From positions 1 to 33,096 of the forward strand of contig JAPOYS010000116.1 of assembly GCA_026706455.1 (NCBI GenBank): DNA of 33,096 bases, in the 5' to 3' direction. Both the position numbers and the translations under genes were made by a program. Positions 32,602-33,096 of the stretch are shown in pieces. The notes below the pieces were generated by a model that saw only the letters and a program-made list of their open reading frames with translations, had not been told where the DNA came from and did no database searches. Source of the DNA: Chloroflexota bacterium (lineage in GTDB: Bacteria > Chloroflexota > Anaerolineae > Aggregatilineales > Phototrophicaceae). The stretch's first letter is position 1, and each line of letters opens with the position of its first letter.

Positions 32602-33096
32602 TTGTCTGTCATCCTCGGCATCAACAGCGAACACGCCGGCGCATCGGCCGCCCTCGTCGTAGACGGCATACCCGTTGCCGCCATTGCCGAGGAGCGCCTG
32701 AATCGGATCAAGTATTACGCCGGCTTCCCGCAGTTGGCCGCGCGCCGCGTCCTGGACATGGCCGGCCTGCGACCGTCCGACATTGACTGCGTCGCCATCG
32801 CGCGCGACCCGGCCGCCAACGTCGCCCAAAAGTCGGCTTTTCTGCTGCGCAATCCCAGACGCATGCCCGCCCTGCTCAAAACCGGCGCGGGACAGGTCAA
32901 GCAGTTGGACACGAAGTCACAGCTGGCGGCGGCATTCGACTGCGATCCAGCCGCTCTCAAATTCCGTCAGTTAAACGTCGAGCATCACCTAGCTCATATC
33001 GCCAGCGCCTATTTCACGTCGCCCTACGATCAGACGGCCGGATTCAGCGCCGACGGCTCCGGCGACTTTGTCACCTGCATGTTAGCCAACTGCCAG
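32602..33096 (+). CDS. NodU/CmcH-family carbamoyltransferase, N-terminal part
   Basis: The frame runs off the right edge after 165 residues; the family is usually about 550-600. It starts at TTG 32602 with AAAGGG about 10 bases upstream and reads SVILGINSEHAGASAALVVDG, then AAIAEERLNRIKYYAGFP. Further on are VEHHLAHIASAYFTSPY and FSADGSGDF, the ATP/metal-binding signatures of this actin-like fold. The enzymes transfer a carbamoyl group from carbamoyl phosphate to sugars or other hydroxyls in secondary metabolites and surface glycans. The TTG start means a search limited to ATG starts would miss it. A weak TTGACT (32528-32533) and TAGAGT may form its promoter. The acceptor is unknown. Confidence 0.9.
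   Translation, partial: MSVILGINSEHAGASAALVVDGIPVAAIAEERLNRIKYYAGFPQLAARRVLDMAGLRPSDIDCVAIARDPAANVAQKSAFLLRNPRRMPALLKTGAGQVKQLDTKSQLAAAFDCDPAALKFRQLNVEHHLAHIASAYFTSPYDQTAGFSADGSGDFVTCMLANCQ

Overview
The window is a GC-rich, gene-dense bacterial chromosome segment. It carries 28 recognisable protein-coding genes and no rRNA, tRNA, CRISPR array or transposase that I could see. The gene mix fits a heterotrophic member of the Chloroflexota (Anaerolineae/Caldilineae-like): three sugar-type (CUT1) ABC importers without their own ATPase, a GntR/FCD regulator, a MeaB GTPase, a Rieske/amidohydrolase pair, and an Ig-like surface module with paired cysteines that I recall from Chloroflexota proteins. 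This placement is inference from gene content; no phylogenetic marker is present.

Layout. 1-3654: end of meaB, a YbjQ-family protein, glpD (minus) and a secreted dienelactone-hydrolase-like enzyme. 3673-9017 (minus): an apparent operon of a UDP-sulfoquinovose synthase-like sqdB, a very large membrane protein that looks like a GT-C glycosyltransferase with two duplicated Ig-like domains, and gpmI. 9263-12846: an MFS exporter, then a convergent pair of a DapA-family aldolase and an enolase-superfamily sugar-acid dehydratase. 13107-19902 (minus): a self-contained glycoside-use operon of gntR regulator, Tat-exported binding protein, LplB- and LplC-type permeases and a GH42-like glycosidase, with a near-consensus promoter and a TGGT-N3-ACCA operator at its head. 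20347-21306: an SDR oxidoreductase. 21370-24507 (minus): a second importer (binding protein, MalF-type, MalG-type). 24833-30276 (minus): a third importer followed, in translationally coupled arrangement, by an MDR dehydrogenase and an alpha/beta hydrolase. 30567-33096: a VOC protein, a Rieske ferredoxin plus amidohydrolase pair, and the start of a NodU-type carbamoyltransferase.

How it fits together. The three importers would bring oligosaccharides or related compounds across the membrane. The GH42-like enzyme, dehydrogenase, hydrolase, dehydratase and aldolase are plausible downstream catabolic steps. glpD and gpmI link to central metabolism. The importers must borrow an MsmX/MsmK-type ATPase encoded elsewhere.

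Most notable signals. (1) A family of paired hairpins (REP/BIME-like) occurs four times between genes, with compensatory changes in the stems. (2) All three binding-protein/permease junctions contain a hairpin-forming element, each of unrelated sequence. (3) The gntR promoter has its operator at the transcription start. (4) The sqdB-linked membrane protein has an internal domain duplication. (5) Active-site substitutions occur in the GH42-like and enolase-superfamily enzymes. (6) One MalG-type permease has an extra loop domain. (7) A perfect 17-bp palindrome lies between the amidohydrolase and carbamoyltransferase genes. I did not find a clearly novel defence or mobile system.
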